Shown: positions 1 through 5,171 of the stretch, one piece after another | How the letters are laid out: the number at the start of each line of letters is the position of its first letter | Numbering within the stretch: position 1 is the first letter of the stretch | The notes under the pieces: generated by a model | The model's input: only the letters and a program-made list of their open reading frames with translations | The model's database searches: none | What the model was told of the DNA's origin: nothing | Assembly: GCA_946494435.1 (NCBI GenBank) | Contig: CAMMBO010000035.1 | Span: 1-9,056 of the forward strand | Direction of reading: 5' to 3' | DNA from: an uncultured Mycoplasmatota bacterium | Lineage (GTDB): Bacteria; Bacillota_I; Bacilli_A; RF39; UBA660 | DNA length: 9,056 nt | Translations under genes and position numbers: made by a program

Positions 1-172
1 TATTTATAATATTATCACTTTCTTCATATCTCATTGTTATCGCACCTGTTGTTATTGAGTTTACTTTAGTTCCAGTTTTACTATAACTAAAGGCTGCATA
101 ACTTACTCCTATTATAGATACTATCATTACTAGTATTAATGCTATTATTACTATATTCCCTTTTCTTTTCAT
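1..172 (-). CDS. SipW/TasA-type signal peptide protein, N-terminal part only
   Basis: The gene runs off the left edge, so only the first 57 residues are visible. The start is ATG at 172-170, with an AGGAGGAG ribosome site 4 nt upstream. The protein begins MKRKGN and continues with a hydrophobic helix of about 18 residues (roughly 7-24), then SYAAFSYSKTGTKVNSITTG. This layout (basic start, hydrophobic core, YAAF after the core, then a Thr/Gly-rich stretch leading to an ITTGAI motif) is typical of short exported proteins annotated with a 'SipW-dependent-type' signal peptide, related to TasA/camelysin. These are secreted or surface proteins, some of them matrix fibres. The mature domain lies outside the window, so the specific role cannot be named. 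The gene has its own promoter (230-258) and sits behind a terminator, so it is transcribed separately from the rubrerythrin operon. The signal type is well supported; the family is an inference. Confidence 0.75.
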   Translation of the reverse strand, partial: MKRKGNIVIIALILVMIVSIIGVSYAAFSYSKTGTKVNSITTGAITMRYEESDNIIN

Positions 173-229
173 TTTACTCCTCCTACTTTCTAGTATTATC
201 TAAATTATTATCTTTTATTCTATATTCAA

Positions 230-258
230 ATATTATCATGTTTAATATTTTATATCAA
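230..258 (-). promoter_or_regulatory. Sigma-A promoter for the signal-peptide gene
   Basis: On the minus strand a TTGATA box (258-253) is followed by a 17-nt spacer and TAATAT (235-230), with an extended -10 TGA directly in front. The start site would fall near 223, giving a leader of about 50 nt before the AGGAGGAG site. Its position between a terminator and the gene supports it. Confidence 0.6.
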
Positions 259-271
259 TATTTTTGACATT

Positions 272-302
272 AAAAAGAACAAGATATACTTATCCTGCTC
301 TT
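272..302 (-). terminator. Rho-independent terminator
   Basis: In minus-strand RNA the arms AAGAGCAGGATA (302-291) and TATCTTGTTCTT (286-275) pair over 12 bp with two G-U pairs, close a 4-nt loop and run into a U tract. The unit lies just upstream of the signal-peptide promoter and stops any transcript arriving from the 303-517 region. It is the second terminator in this gap, which suggests that something was once transcribed between the two. Confidence 0.65.
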
Positions 303-344
303 ATATCACAATGAAAGAAAGTAGTTTTATTACTTAATCTACTA

Positions 345-449
345 TTAAACTGCCCCCCCCCAGATAACATATTGTAAACGGATGCTAGTTTCAGATTGAT
401 AAATGTAGATTGACGAATTATTTTTACCCTAATAAATTAGATTAGTCAT
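345..449 (-). pseudogene. Possible gene remnant with strong ribosome site and internal stop
   Basis: A strong AAAAGGAG ribosome site (466-459) stands 9 nt before an ATG (449-447). The reading frame gives MTNLIY, a TAG stop, then GKNNSSIYIYQSETSIRLQ and VIWGGAV before TAA at 347-345. The IYQSE...SIRLQ stretch loosely recalls the start of RhuM-family proteins, where a similar strand precedes an ETVWL motif, but this is recall from a very short segment. The C9 tract at 353-361 lies inside it and encodes W-G-G in this frame. It may be the decayed 5' end of a lost gene or a chance frame. Apart from this and the two terminators I see nothing in 185-517. Confidence 0.2.
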
Positions 450-492
450 ATTTGATTACTCCTTTTCTACTTTGTTAACTTAATAATAGCAG

Positions 493-519
493 AAAAAAAG
501 AACTTAGACAAGCCCTTTT
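493..519 (-). terminator. Rho-independent terminator of the rubrerythrin operon
   Basis: In minus-strand RNA GGGCUU (515-510) and AAGUUC (505-500) pair around a GUCU loop. The stem is extended by AAAA/UUUU and followed by seven U. It overlaps the rubrerythrin stop codon (520-518), so transcription ends directly after the last gene of the operon. Confidence 0.75.
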
Positions 520-1060
520 ATTCATAATTATCTGCTTTAACTTCCATAAAAGCTTGTGGATGATTACATACTGGACATACATCAAGTGCATCTTTACCAA
601 CATATACATGTCCACAGTTACGACAAATCCAAATCTTATCTCCATCTTTATGGAATACTCTATCATCTTTAACATTCTTAAGAAGTGTTAAGTATCTTTC
701 TTCATGTTCTTTCTCAATCTTTGCAACACTTTCAAATAAGAATGCTAAACGATCGAATCCTTCTTCTCTAGCAGTCTCAGCAAAGCCTTTATACATATCA
801 GTCCACTCATAGTTTTCACCAGCAGCAGCATCCTCTAAGTTGGTCATAGTATCAGGAATATCCCCACCATGTAACTCTTTAAACCAAAGTTTTGCATGTT
901 CCTTTTCATTATTAGCAGTTTCTTCAAAGATAGCAGCGATTTGTTCATAGCCATCTTTTCTAGCTTTAGATGCGTAATATGTATATTTATTACGAGCTTG
1001 ACTTTCTCCAGCGAATGCTGTCATTAAGTTTTGTTCAGTTTTTGAACCTTTTAATTCCAT
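518..1060 (-). CDS. rbr: Rubrerythrin
   Basis: A cytoplasmic non-haem di-iron protein that reduces hydrogen peroxide to water in anaerobes, taking electrons through its own rubredoxin domain. It has 180 residues, close to the family norm (about 190). The N-terminal ferritin-like four-helix domain (about 4-130) carries the expected ligands by alignment to Desulfovibrio rubrerythrin: E19 in GESQAR, E52 and H55 in [12 protein letters not shown]82 and E85 in AGENYEW, E116 and H119 in [10 protein letters not shown]. The C-terminal rubredoxin-like domain has C146-x2-C149 and C162-x2-C165. The order (di-iron domain first) is that of classical, not 'reverse', rubrerythrin. ATG at 1060 follows an AGAAGG site. 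It lies 32 nt after the hydrogenase stop with no promoter between, so it is the third gene of the regulator-hydrogenase-rubrerythrin operon. Identification is firm. Confidence 0.97.
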   Translation of the reverse strand: MELKGSKTEQNLMTAFAGESQARNKYTYYASKARKDGYEQIAAIFEETANNEKEHAKLWFKELHGGDIPDTMTNLEDAAAGENYEWTDMYKGFAETAREEGFDRLAFLFESVAKIEKEHEERYLTLLKNVKDDRVFHKDGDKIWICRNCGHVYVGKDALDVCPVCNHPQAFMEVKADNYE

Positions 1061-1092
1061 ATTTAATACCTTCTTTCTATAATTTATTTATA

Positions 1093-2397
1093 TTAAAGAG
1101 ATTTCTCTCTTAATATACTACTTCTATCTTTAAAATTAGTATGAATAAGTTTTATTGCCTTAGGACTATTAGGATAGTCAAGATATGTCTTATAGATATC
1201 TATAACATCAGGATTTTTATAACAAAATCTAATACTATTATTTTTATCATCTTCTTCTAAGGATAAAGCTCGTTTTTTATTTATTTCATCCATCTTACTA
1301 ATAGTATTAAGTACTTGTCCTCCACCTGATACACATCCTAGAGGACAATTCATAACTTCTATAAAGTCATAACTATCTAAGTCTTTAAGTACTTCTTCAA
1401 CATTCTTCATACCTTGGATACTAGCAACTCTTAATTTATATGGGCCAATATTTATCGTTGCCTTATTTATTGTACCACTTTTTTCATTTTCTTCAAGAGC
1501 TAAAGAGTCTATAATTTTATCTTCTCCTGTTATTATATAGTTAACACATCTTAAAACTGACTCTAATACTCCCCCACTTCTACCAAAGATAAGTCCTGCA
1601 CCACTTCCTTTTGATAAAAGAGAATCAAACTCTTGGGGTTTTGTTTTAGTAATATCAATGCCTGATTCTTTTAAAAGCAGTACTAATTCACTAGTAGTAA
1701 GACATACATCCATACCTATTTCTGTTCTTCTTATTTCAAACTTCTTAGCAGTACAAGGTGCTACTACAACATTAACTATTTTTTCTTTTGGTATGTTCAT
1801 CATTTTTAAAAAGTAAGTATTAATAACAGAACTTTGAATACCAATTGGACTCTTAACAGTAGATAGATGATCTAATTTATCTGGATGATATATTTCTAAG
1901 TATTTAACCCAGGATGGACAACATGAAGTAAACATAGGTAAAGTACCTTTGTCCTTTAATCTATTAACTAACTCATGTGCTTCTTCCATAACAGTCATAT
2001 CTGCACCAAAGGTAACATCAAAGACATAGTCAAAACCTACTTCTTTTAAAGCTCCAACTAACTCTTTTTCAAGAAATGTACCTGGTTCTAGTCCAAAACC
2101 CTCACCAATTGAGGTTCTAACTGCAGGTGCTACTGATATAGTTACAATTTTATCAGTGTCATGCAAATAATCTAAGACTCTCTTATAATCATATTTAGGA
2201 ACTAAGGCCCCAACAGGACAATTTAAAATACACTGCCCACAGTTTATACACACTGTTTCCTTACATTTCTCATCATAGTTAATTCCTACAACATCTCTAC
2301 AGATAGTCTTACATCTACCACAGTTAATACATCTTTCTTTAACTCTTTTAATACTAGGATTATCTTCATCAATCCTTACCGCTTTATTTAATTCCAT
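1093..2397 (-). CDS. [FeFe] hydrogenase, monomeric, with two N-terminal 4Fe-4S clusters
   Basis: Interconverts H2 with protons and electrons (usually ferredoxin as partner) in the cytoplasm. With the ATG at 2397 it has 434 residues. Residues 23-33 (CINCGRCKTIC) and 50-60 (CINCGQCILNC) each bind a 4Fe-4S cluster. The H-cluster domain carries TSCCPSW (157-163, with the proton-relay and cluster cysteines C159/C160), PCTAKKFE (214-221, C215) and CPLGCVSGGGQ (351-361, C351/C355). The end (about 385-430, with KAIKLIHTNF) matches the small-subunit domain fused in monomeric enzymes. Departures: Ala replaces Met before PC, and Asn replaces Ala in the usual MACP motif. A GTG-initiated extension to 2436 exists, but the 2397 start has an AGGAAAG site and overlaps the upstream regulator gene by 14 nt, implying translational coupling. 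No hydE/F/G maturation genes are in the window. Confidence 0.93.
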   Translation of the reverse strand: MELNKAVRIDEDNPSIKRVKERCINCGRCKTICRDVVGINYDEKCKETVCINCGQCILNCPVGALVPKYDYKRVLDYLHDTDKIVTISVAPAVRTSIGEGFGLEPGTFLEKELVGALKEVGFDYVFDVTFGADMTVMEEAHELVNRLKDKGTLPMFTSCCPSWVKYLEIYHPDKLDHLSTVKSPIGIQSSVINTYFLKMMNIPKEKIVNVVVAPCTAKKFEIRRTEIGMDVCLTTSELVLLLKESGIDITKTKPQEFDSLLSKGSGAGLIFGRSGGVLESVLRCVNYIITGEDKIIDSLALEENEKSGTINKATINIGPYKLRVASIQGMKNVEEVLKDLDSYDFIEVMNCPLGCVSGGGQVLNTISKMDEINKKRALSLEEDDKNNSIRFCYKNPDVIDIYKTYLDYPNSPKAIKLIHTNFKDRSSILREKSL

Positions 2398-2773
2398 AAC
2401 TACTCTTTCCTTTACAACTATCACATATACCTTCAAATACTAAGTTAATGTGTCTAACATCTTTTAAATTAGAAGCTAATGCTGATAACATATTATCAAT
2501 TATATTTTTATCTAGAAATACATCAGTAATTTTATTACACTTAAGACAATAAAAGTGATAATGGTTCTTTCTATAATCATAGTGAATACCATCAGGACAT
2601 TCTACTCTTCTAATTATATCATCACTAACTAAACTTTTAACTGTTCTATAAACAGTCGCTTGTCCTATATTTTTATCCTTTAATAGATCACACAACTCTT
2701 TAATAGTAGGATGATTATAACTATTCTTTAACACTTCTATTATCTCTTGTCTTTGTATTGTATTTCTTTCCAT
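2384..2773 (-). CDS. Fur-family metalloregulator, PerR-like by its metal ligands
   Basis: A dimeric winged-helix repressor that senses peroxide through bound iron (PerR) or iron itself (Fur). It has 129 residues and lacks most of the N-terminal helix of Bacillus PerR (145). The winged helix covers about 5-60, with recognition helix GQATVYRTVKSLV (37-49). Structural zinc is bound by C76-x2-C79 and C117-x2-C120. Aligning to B. subtilis PerR, the regulatory site is H21, D66, H71, H73 and D84, equivalent to H37, D85, H91, H93 and D104. Asp at the last position is the PerR state, whereas Fur has Glu. ATG at 2773 follows an AAGGTG site. It is the first gene of the operon with hydrogenase and rubrerythrin, and a palindromic Fur/PerR box overlaps its own start site, so autorepression is likely. 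Fur-family membership is firm; PerR over Fur is an inference. Confidence 0.9.
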   Translation of the reverse strand: MERNTIQRQEIIEVLKNSYNHPTIKELCDLLKDKNIGQATVYRTVKSLVSDDIIRRVECPDGIHYDYRKNHYHFYCLKCNKITDVFLDKNIIDNMLSALASNLKDVRHINLVFEGICDSCKGKSSYGIK

Positions 2774-2784
2774 ATCTACACCTT

Positions 2785-2803
2785 ATTGATAATTATTATC
2801 AAT
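2785..2803. promoter_or_regulatory. Fur/PerR operator, perfect 19-bp palindrome
   Basis: ATTGATAAT-T-ATTATCAAT is a perfect 9-1-9 inverted repeat. It contains TGATAATNATTATCA, the 7-1-7 core known for B. subtilis Fur; the PerR core (TTATAATNATTATAA) differs by one base in each half. It covers the predicted transcription start of the regulator-hydrogenase-rubrerythrin operon and lies 12 nt before the first ATG, so bound repressor would block initiation. Confidence 0.88.
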
Positions 2804-2806
2804 TAA

Positions 2807-2835
2807 ATTATAATAAAATTAAATCTTTAAGTCAA
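2807..2835 (-). promoter_or_regulatory. Sigma-A promoter of the regulator-hydrogenase-rubrerythrin operon
   Basis: TTGACT (2835-2830), a 17-nt spacer and a perfect TATAAT (2812-2807) on the minus strand. The start site falls near 2800, inside the operator. The -35 box begins 3 nt after the terminator of the sporulation operon, so the two units are packed without spare sequence. Confidence 0.88.
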
Positions 2836-2837
2836 CG

Positions 2838-2866
2838 AAAAAGAACTAAATATTTCTATTTAATTC
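2838..2866 (-). terminator. Terminator of the spoIIGA-sigE operon
   Basis: Minus-strand arms GAATTAAATA (2866-2857) and TATTTAGTTC (2852-2843) pair over 10 bp with one G-U, around a GAAA tetraloop, and are followed by UUUUU. The TAG of the 51-residue ORF lies in the stem and loop, which places that ORF inside the transcript and ends it right at its stop. Confidence 0.78.
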
Positions 2867-3011
2867 CTATATATTTTCTTTTAAACTCTTCTAAGTCTTT
2901 AAAGTATTTATTCTTAAAATCAATATCATTATTAACAAGGCCCAAGTCTTTACTCTGTTTTATTTTATATAAATATCTAAGCTTCATTAACTCTTCTTTT
3001 TCACTTTTCAT
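2856..3011 (-). CDS. Small protein of 51 residues downstream of sigE, unknown function
   Basis: I do not recognise this protein. ATG at 3011 lies 4 nt after the sigE stop (3018-3016), and TAG at 2858-2856 sits within the operon terminator. The product is highly charged and Lys/Glu-rich (starts MKSEKEELMKLRYLYKIKQ, ends EEFKRKYIGIK), with leucine and aromatic residues spaced as in one or two amphipathic helices. It has no signal peptide, membrane segment or cysteines. There is no clear ribosome site of its own, so expression would depend on reinitiation from sigE. For: it fills the gap exactly between sigE and the terminator and has bacterial-protein-like composition. Against: short length and weak initiation signal. 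B. subtilis has sigG after sigE, not a gene like this. Confidence 0.5.
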   Translation of the reverse strand: MKSEKEELMKLRYLYKIKQSKDLGLVNNDIDFKNKYFKDLEEFKRKYIGIK

Positions 3012-3015
3012 AATC

Positions 3016-3708
3016 TTACGAATACTTAACTATATTCTTTAACCTCCTAATCACTTTCTTTTCTATTCTTGAAATATAAGATTGACTTATACCAAGTAGT
3101 TCTGCAACCTCTTTTTGAGTTAATTCATTATGGCCCATAAGTCCATATCTTAATATAATAATATCCCTATCTCTTGGATTTAGTTTCATAACTTCATCTA
3201 ACATTAATTTTTTATCAGTCTCTTCTTCTATTCCCTTAGTAACTATATCAGCATCAGTTCCTAAAATATCTTCAAGATGTAACTCATTACCTTCAGCATC
3301 AAAACTAAGTGATGCGTCGATACTAACTTCTGTTTTAGACTTCTTAATCTTTCTCAAATACATTAATATCTCATTATCAATACAACGTGAAGCATAAGTT
3401 GCAAGTTTTATATTTTTATCAGGTTTAAAAGTATTTATTCCCTTTATAAGGCCAATTGTACCTATACTAACCAAATCTTCTAAATCCACTTTAGTATTTT
3501 CATACTTTTTAGCAAGAAATACGACTAATCTCAGGTTATGTTCTATTAATACATCTCTTGCATGAATATCACCATCCATCGCCATAACTAAATAGGCTTC
3601 TTCATCTTCTTTAGATAATGGTTCTGGTAAGATATCACTACTACCTACATAAAATATCTCACAACTCTTATCAAGTAAAAATGCTACTAAGTAAAGTAAA
3701 CTAATCAT
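3016..3708 (-). CDS. sigE: RNA polymerase sporulation sigma factor, pro-sigma-E
   Basis: Directs early mother-cell transcription during endospore formation. It has 230 residues (239 in B. subtilis). Region 2 contains NLRLVVFLAKKYENT (58-72) and DLVSIGTIGLIKGINTF (78-94), then KLATYASRCIDNEILMYLR (101-119). Region 4 carries LTQKEVAELLGISQSYISRIEKKVIRRLK (196-224), the -35-binding helix-turn-helix. The family-specific pro-sequence junction is kept: EIFYVGSSDILPEPLSK (17-33) matches EVYYIGGSEALPPPLSK in B. subtilis. The pro-peptide is about 8 residues shorter and strongly hydrophobic (ISLLYLVAFLL). ATG at 3708 has an ideal GAGGAGG site and overlaps the spoIIGA stop as ATGA, so translation of protease and substrate is coupled. 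Starting further upstream (3744) would ignore this site. Sigma-E rather than sigma-G/K is supported by the junction and the neighbour. Confidence 0.96.
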   Translation of the reverse strand: MISLLYLVAFLLDKSCEIFYVGSSDILPEPLSKEDEEAYLVMAMDGDIHARDVLIEHNLRLVVFLAKKYENTKVDLEDLVSIGTIGLIKGINTFKPDKNIKLATYASRCIDNEILMYLRKIKKSKTEVSIDASLSFDAEGNELHLEDILGTDADIVTKGIEEETDKKLMLDEVMKLNPRDRDIIILRYGLMGHNELTQKEVAELLGISQSYISRIEKKVIRRLKNIVKYS

Positions 3709-4493
3709 TTTAATTCCTCCTCTATTATATTGGGAAGTATGCAAGATGCTCCCTTTATTTCTATTTTTTTAGGACTAATACCTAATAGGTATTTCTTTGT
3801 AATTAAATTATCATCTATCTTTAATTCCTCTATTTCTATACATCTAAGTAAACTATTAGAATCTACTGTTTTAAATGGTACTAAAATAGATTCTTCTAAA
3901 CTAAGATTTATTTCACTAGAATTAATTAAAATAACTCCTCTTTTCTTATAAGGGTCTTTAATATTATTACCAGTATCTAAAAATCCTAAAATATTAACTA
4001 CACCTTTTTTACATTTAATAGATACTTTATGTAATAGTTCTCTTTTCTTTTTCTCATTCTCCATTGTTTTATGGTATAGATAAAAGATTATAGGGCTACT
4101 AACTAAAATAATAATTAAGTTTAGACTAGTTCCATCATGAATAAAGATAAAACCTTTTTGTTTATAACTAAACTGATTATTTAAAAAGTAGATAAGTCCT
4201 CCTAAGATAATACTATTGCCATAAAGACTCTTTATAAGATTAAAAAATAACTCTTTAGATGTTATCTTAAAGCCAACTAAAATCATAATAATACTTATTA
4301 CTACTTTAAAAAGAAATAAAGAAATATTATTTAAGGGTAGGAATAAAAGAAAGGTACTAAGACTTCCTAGAAACGAAGATATTACTAATCTTCTTTTTTT
4401 AGAAAAGACTTTACACTCAATACTAACAGTCATTAAAAGGAGTAAATCAAACATGAAATTAATAAAGAATATTAGATCTAAATATACTTTCAT
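3705..4493 (-). CDS. spoIIGA: SpoIIGA, membrane aspartic protease that processes pro-sigma-E
   Basis: Cleaves the pro-sequence from sigma-E at the sporulation septum after a signal from the forespore (SpoIIR, not in this window). It has 262 residues, shorter than the 309 of B. subtilis. The N-terminal half has five likely membrane segments (about 4-24, 36-54, 57-76, 89-104, 123-141); the C-terminal half (about 155-262) is the protease domain with catalytic motif DTG at D173-G175 in FLDTGNNIKDP. The ATG at 4493 is preferred: MKVYLDLIFFINFMFD aligns with the start of B. subtilis SpoIIGA (MKIYLDVIWLLNF), and a GGTGG site stands 5 nt upstream. A GTG at 4502 would add three residues. The stop is TGA and overlaps the sigE ATG by four bases. 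Sequence divergence in the protease half is normal for the family. Confidence 0.93.
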   Translation of the reverse strand: MKVYLDLIFFINFMFDLLLLMTVSIECKVFSKKRRLVISSFLGSLSTFLLFLPLNNISLFLFKVVISIIMILVGFKITSKELFFNLIKSLYGNSIILGGLIYFLNNQFSYKQKGFIFIHDGTSLNLIIILVSSPIIFYLYHKTMENEKKKRELLHKVSIKCKKGVVNILGFLDTGNNIKDPYKKRGVILINSSEINLSLEESILVPFKTVDSNSLLRCIEIEELKIDDNLITKKYLLGISPKKIEIKGASCILPNIIEEELK

Positions 4494-4516
4494 TCCTACC
4501 ACCGTTTTAAGTATAT

Positions 4517-4547
4517 AAAAAAAGAAACGAATAATTTGTCGTTTCTT
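4517..4547 (-). terminator. Terminator-like hairpin just upstream of spoIIGA
   Basis: AAGAAACGA (4522-4530) and TCGTTTCTT (4539-4547) form a perfect 9-bp inverted repeat with an 8-nt loop. On the minus strand it is followed by an unbroken U run, but not on the plus strand. It would either stop minus-strand transcription arriving from the 5-6.7 kb region or act as an attenuator in the spoIIGA leader. TTTGTCGTT in its loop and arm (4535-4543) matches 7 of 9 bases of the Spo0A box TTTGTCGAA. Confidence 0.45.
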
Positions 4548-4638
4548 ATTAGGGTTTGTTTTTTAGTAAATTTAATGAAATTAAAATAATGCTATACATA
4601 TTTAGAAAAGTATGTTAATATATACACAAGAGACGAAC

Positions 4639-4667
4639 AATAGTATAAATTATAATGTTATTCTATT
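4639..4667. promoter_or_regulatory. -10 box inside an imperfect inverted repeat, upstream of the Panacea gene
   Basis: AATAGTATAA (4639-4648) and TTATTCTATT (4658-4667) are inverted copies matching at 9 of 10 bases, centred on a TATAAT (4651-4656) on the plus strand. No good -35 box lies at 16-18 nt. This could be an autoregulatory operator for the antitoxin gene; in such AT-rich DNA it may also be chance. Confidence 0.35.
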
Positions 4668-4688
4668 ATTAGAAGGGATGGTGAAATT

Positions 4689-5171
4689 ATGGTAAAAGCA
4701 GATGATGTTGCGAAATATTTTTTATCGAAAGATAAAGATAGAGTCTTATTTAATAATAACATTGTAGAGAAAAATAATAGAAAATCATACGAAGGCAATA
4801 TAAGATTAAATAAATATTTATTCTTATCACAAGTTGTTTATATGGCTAAATATGGTAAGAAACTTTTTAATGATAATTTTGTTGCATATGATAATGGGCC
4901 TGTAATTAAAGAAATTGTAAATAATTATTCTATAATAACGGCAAGAAATGAACAAATTAATCTACCATCTAAAATTAAAACTTTTTTAGATAAAATCTAT
5001 ATAGCTTTAGAAAATGCAACTTATGATGAGTTAATTGAAATAACACATGAAGATCCAGAATGGATTAAACTAAGTGATAATACATATAATGCTCCAATAA
5101 TGAATTTAGAAGATAATATTGAAGAATATAAACATAGATATAAAGGTTTAATAGAAGCATTAAAAATCTAA
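4689..5171 (+). CDS. Panacea (DUF4065, SocA-like) antitoxin-domain protein
   Basis: A 160-residue protein of the Panacea/SocA family (Pfam PF13274), best known as the neutralising half of diverse toxin-antitoxin pairs and, in SocA, as a proteolysis adaptor. The fold signature is visible: an N-terminal helix ADDVAKYFLSK (4-14), the central RLNKYLFLSQVVYMAKYGKKLF (39-60), then FVAYDNGPVIKEIV (64-77), and a C-terminal helix with the ELIEITHEDPEW motif (114-125). It has no membrane segment. ATG at 4689 has GGTGA 4 nt upstream. It is on the opposite strand to its neighbours and directly overlaps the next reading frame at TAATA (5169-5173), as expected for a two-gene module. The family call is good; activity against the neighbour is an inference. 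Confidence 0.82.
   Translation: MVKADDVAKYFLSKDKDRVLFNNNIVEKNNRKSYEGNIRLNKYLFLSQVVYMAKYGKKLFNDNFVAYDNGPVIKEIVNNYSIITARNEQINLPSKIKTFLDKIYIALENATYDELIEITHEDPEWIKLSDNTYNAPIMNLEDNIEEYKHRYKGLIEALKI

Noticed and set aside
475..675. Open frame on the minus strand overlapping the 3' end of rubrerythrin
   Set aside because: It lies in another frame of a gene with intact catalytic and cysteine motifs, is rich in Met and Ile from out-of-frame reading, and has no ribosome site.
2398..2436. N-terminal extension of the hydrogenase by 13 residues
   Set aside because: The extension lies wholly in the coding sequence of the upstream regulator and lacks a ribosome site, while ATG 2397 has one and begins just before the first cluster motif.
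2758..3042. Plus-strand open frame of 94 codons
   Set aside because: It runs antisense over the operator, promoter, terminator and small ORF. Its Ser/Leu/Tyr-rich product is what antisense reading of AT-rich DNA gives, and it has no ribosome site.
3709..3744. N-terminal extension of sigma-E by 12 residues
   Set aside because: It would read through the ideal AGGAGG site for ATG 3708 and break the ATGA coupling with spoIIGA.
3730..3951. Plus-strand open frame of 73 codons
   Set aside because: It is antisense to the protease domain of SpoIIGA, with no initiation signal and no recognisable protein features.
4503..4638. Conventional promoter for spoIIGA
   Set aside because: TATACT boxes exist at 4515-4510 and 4647-4642, but neither has a fitting -35, and the first would leave a leader of about 10 nt. 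I could not choose one.
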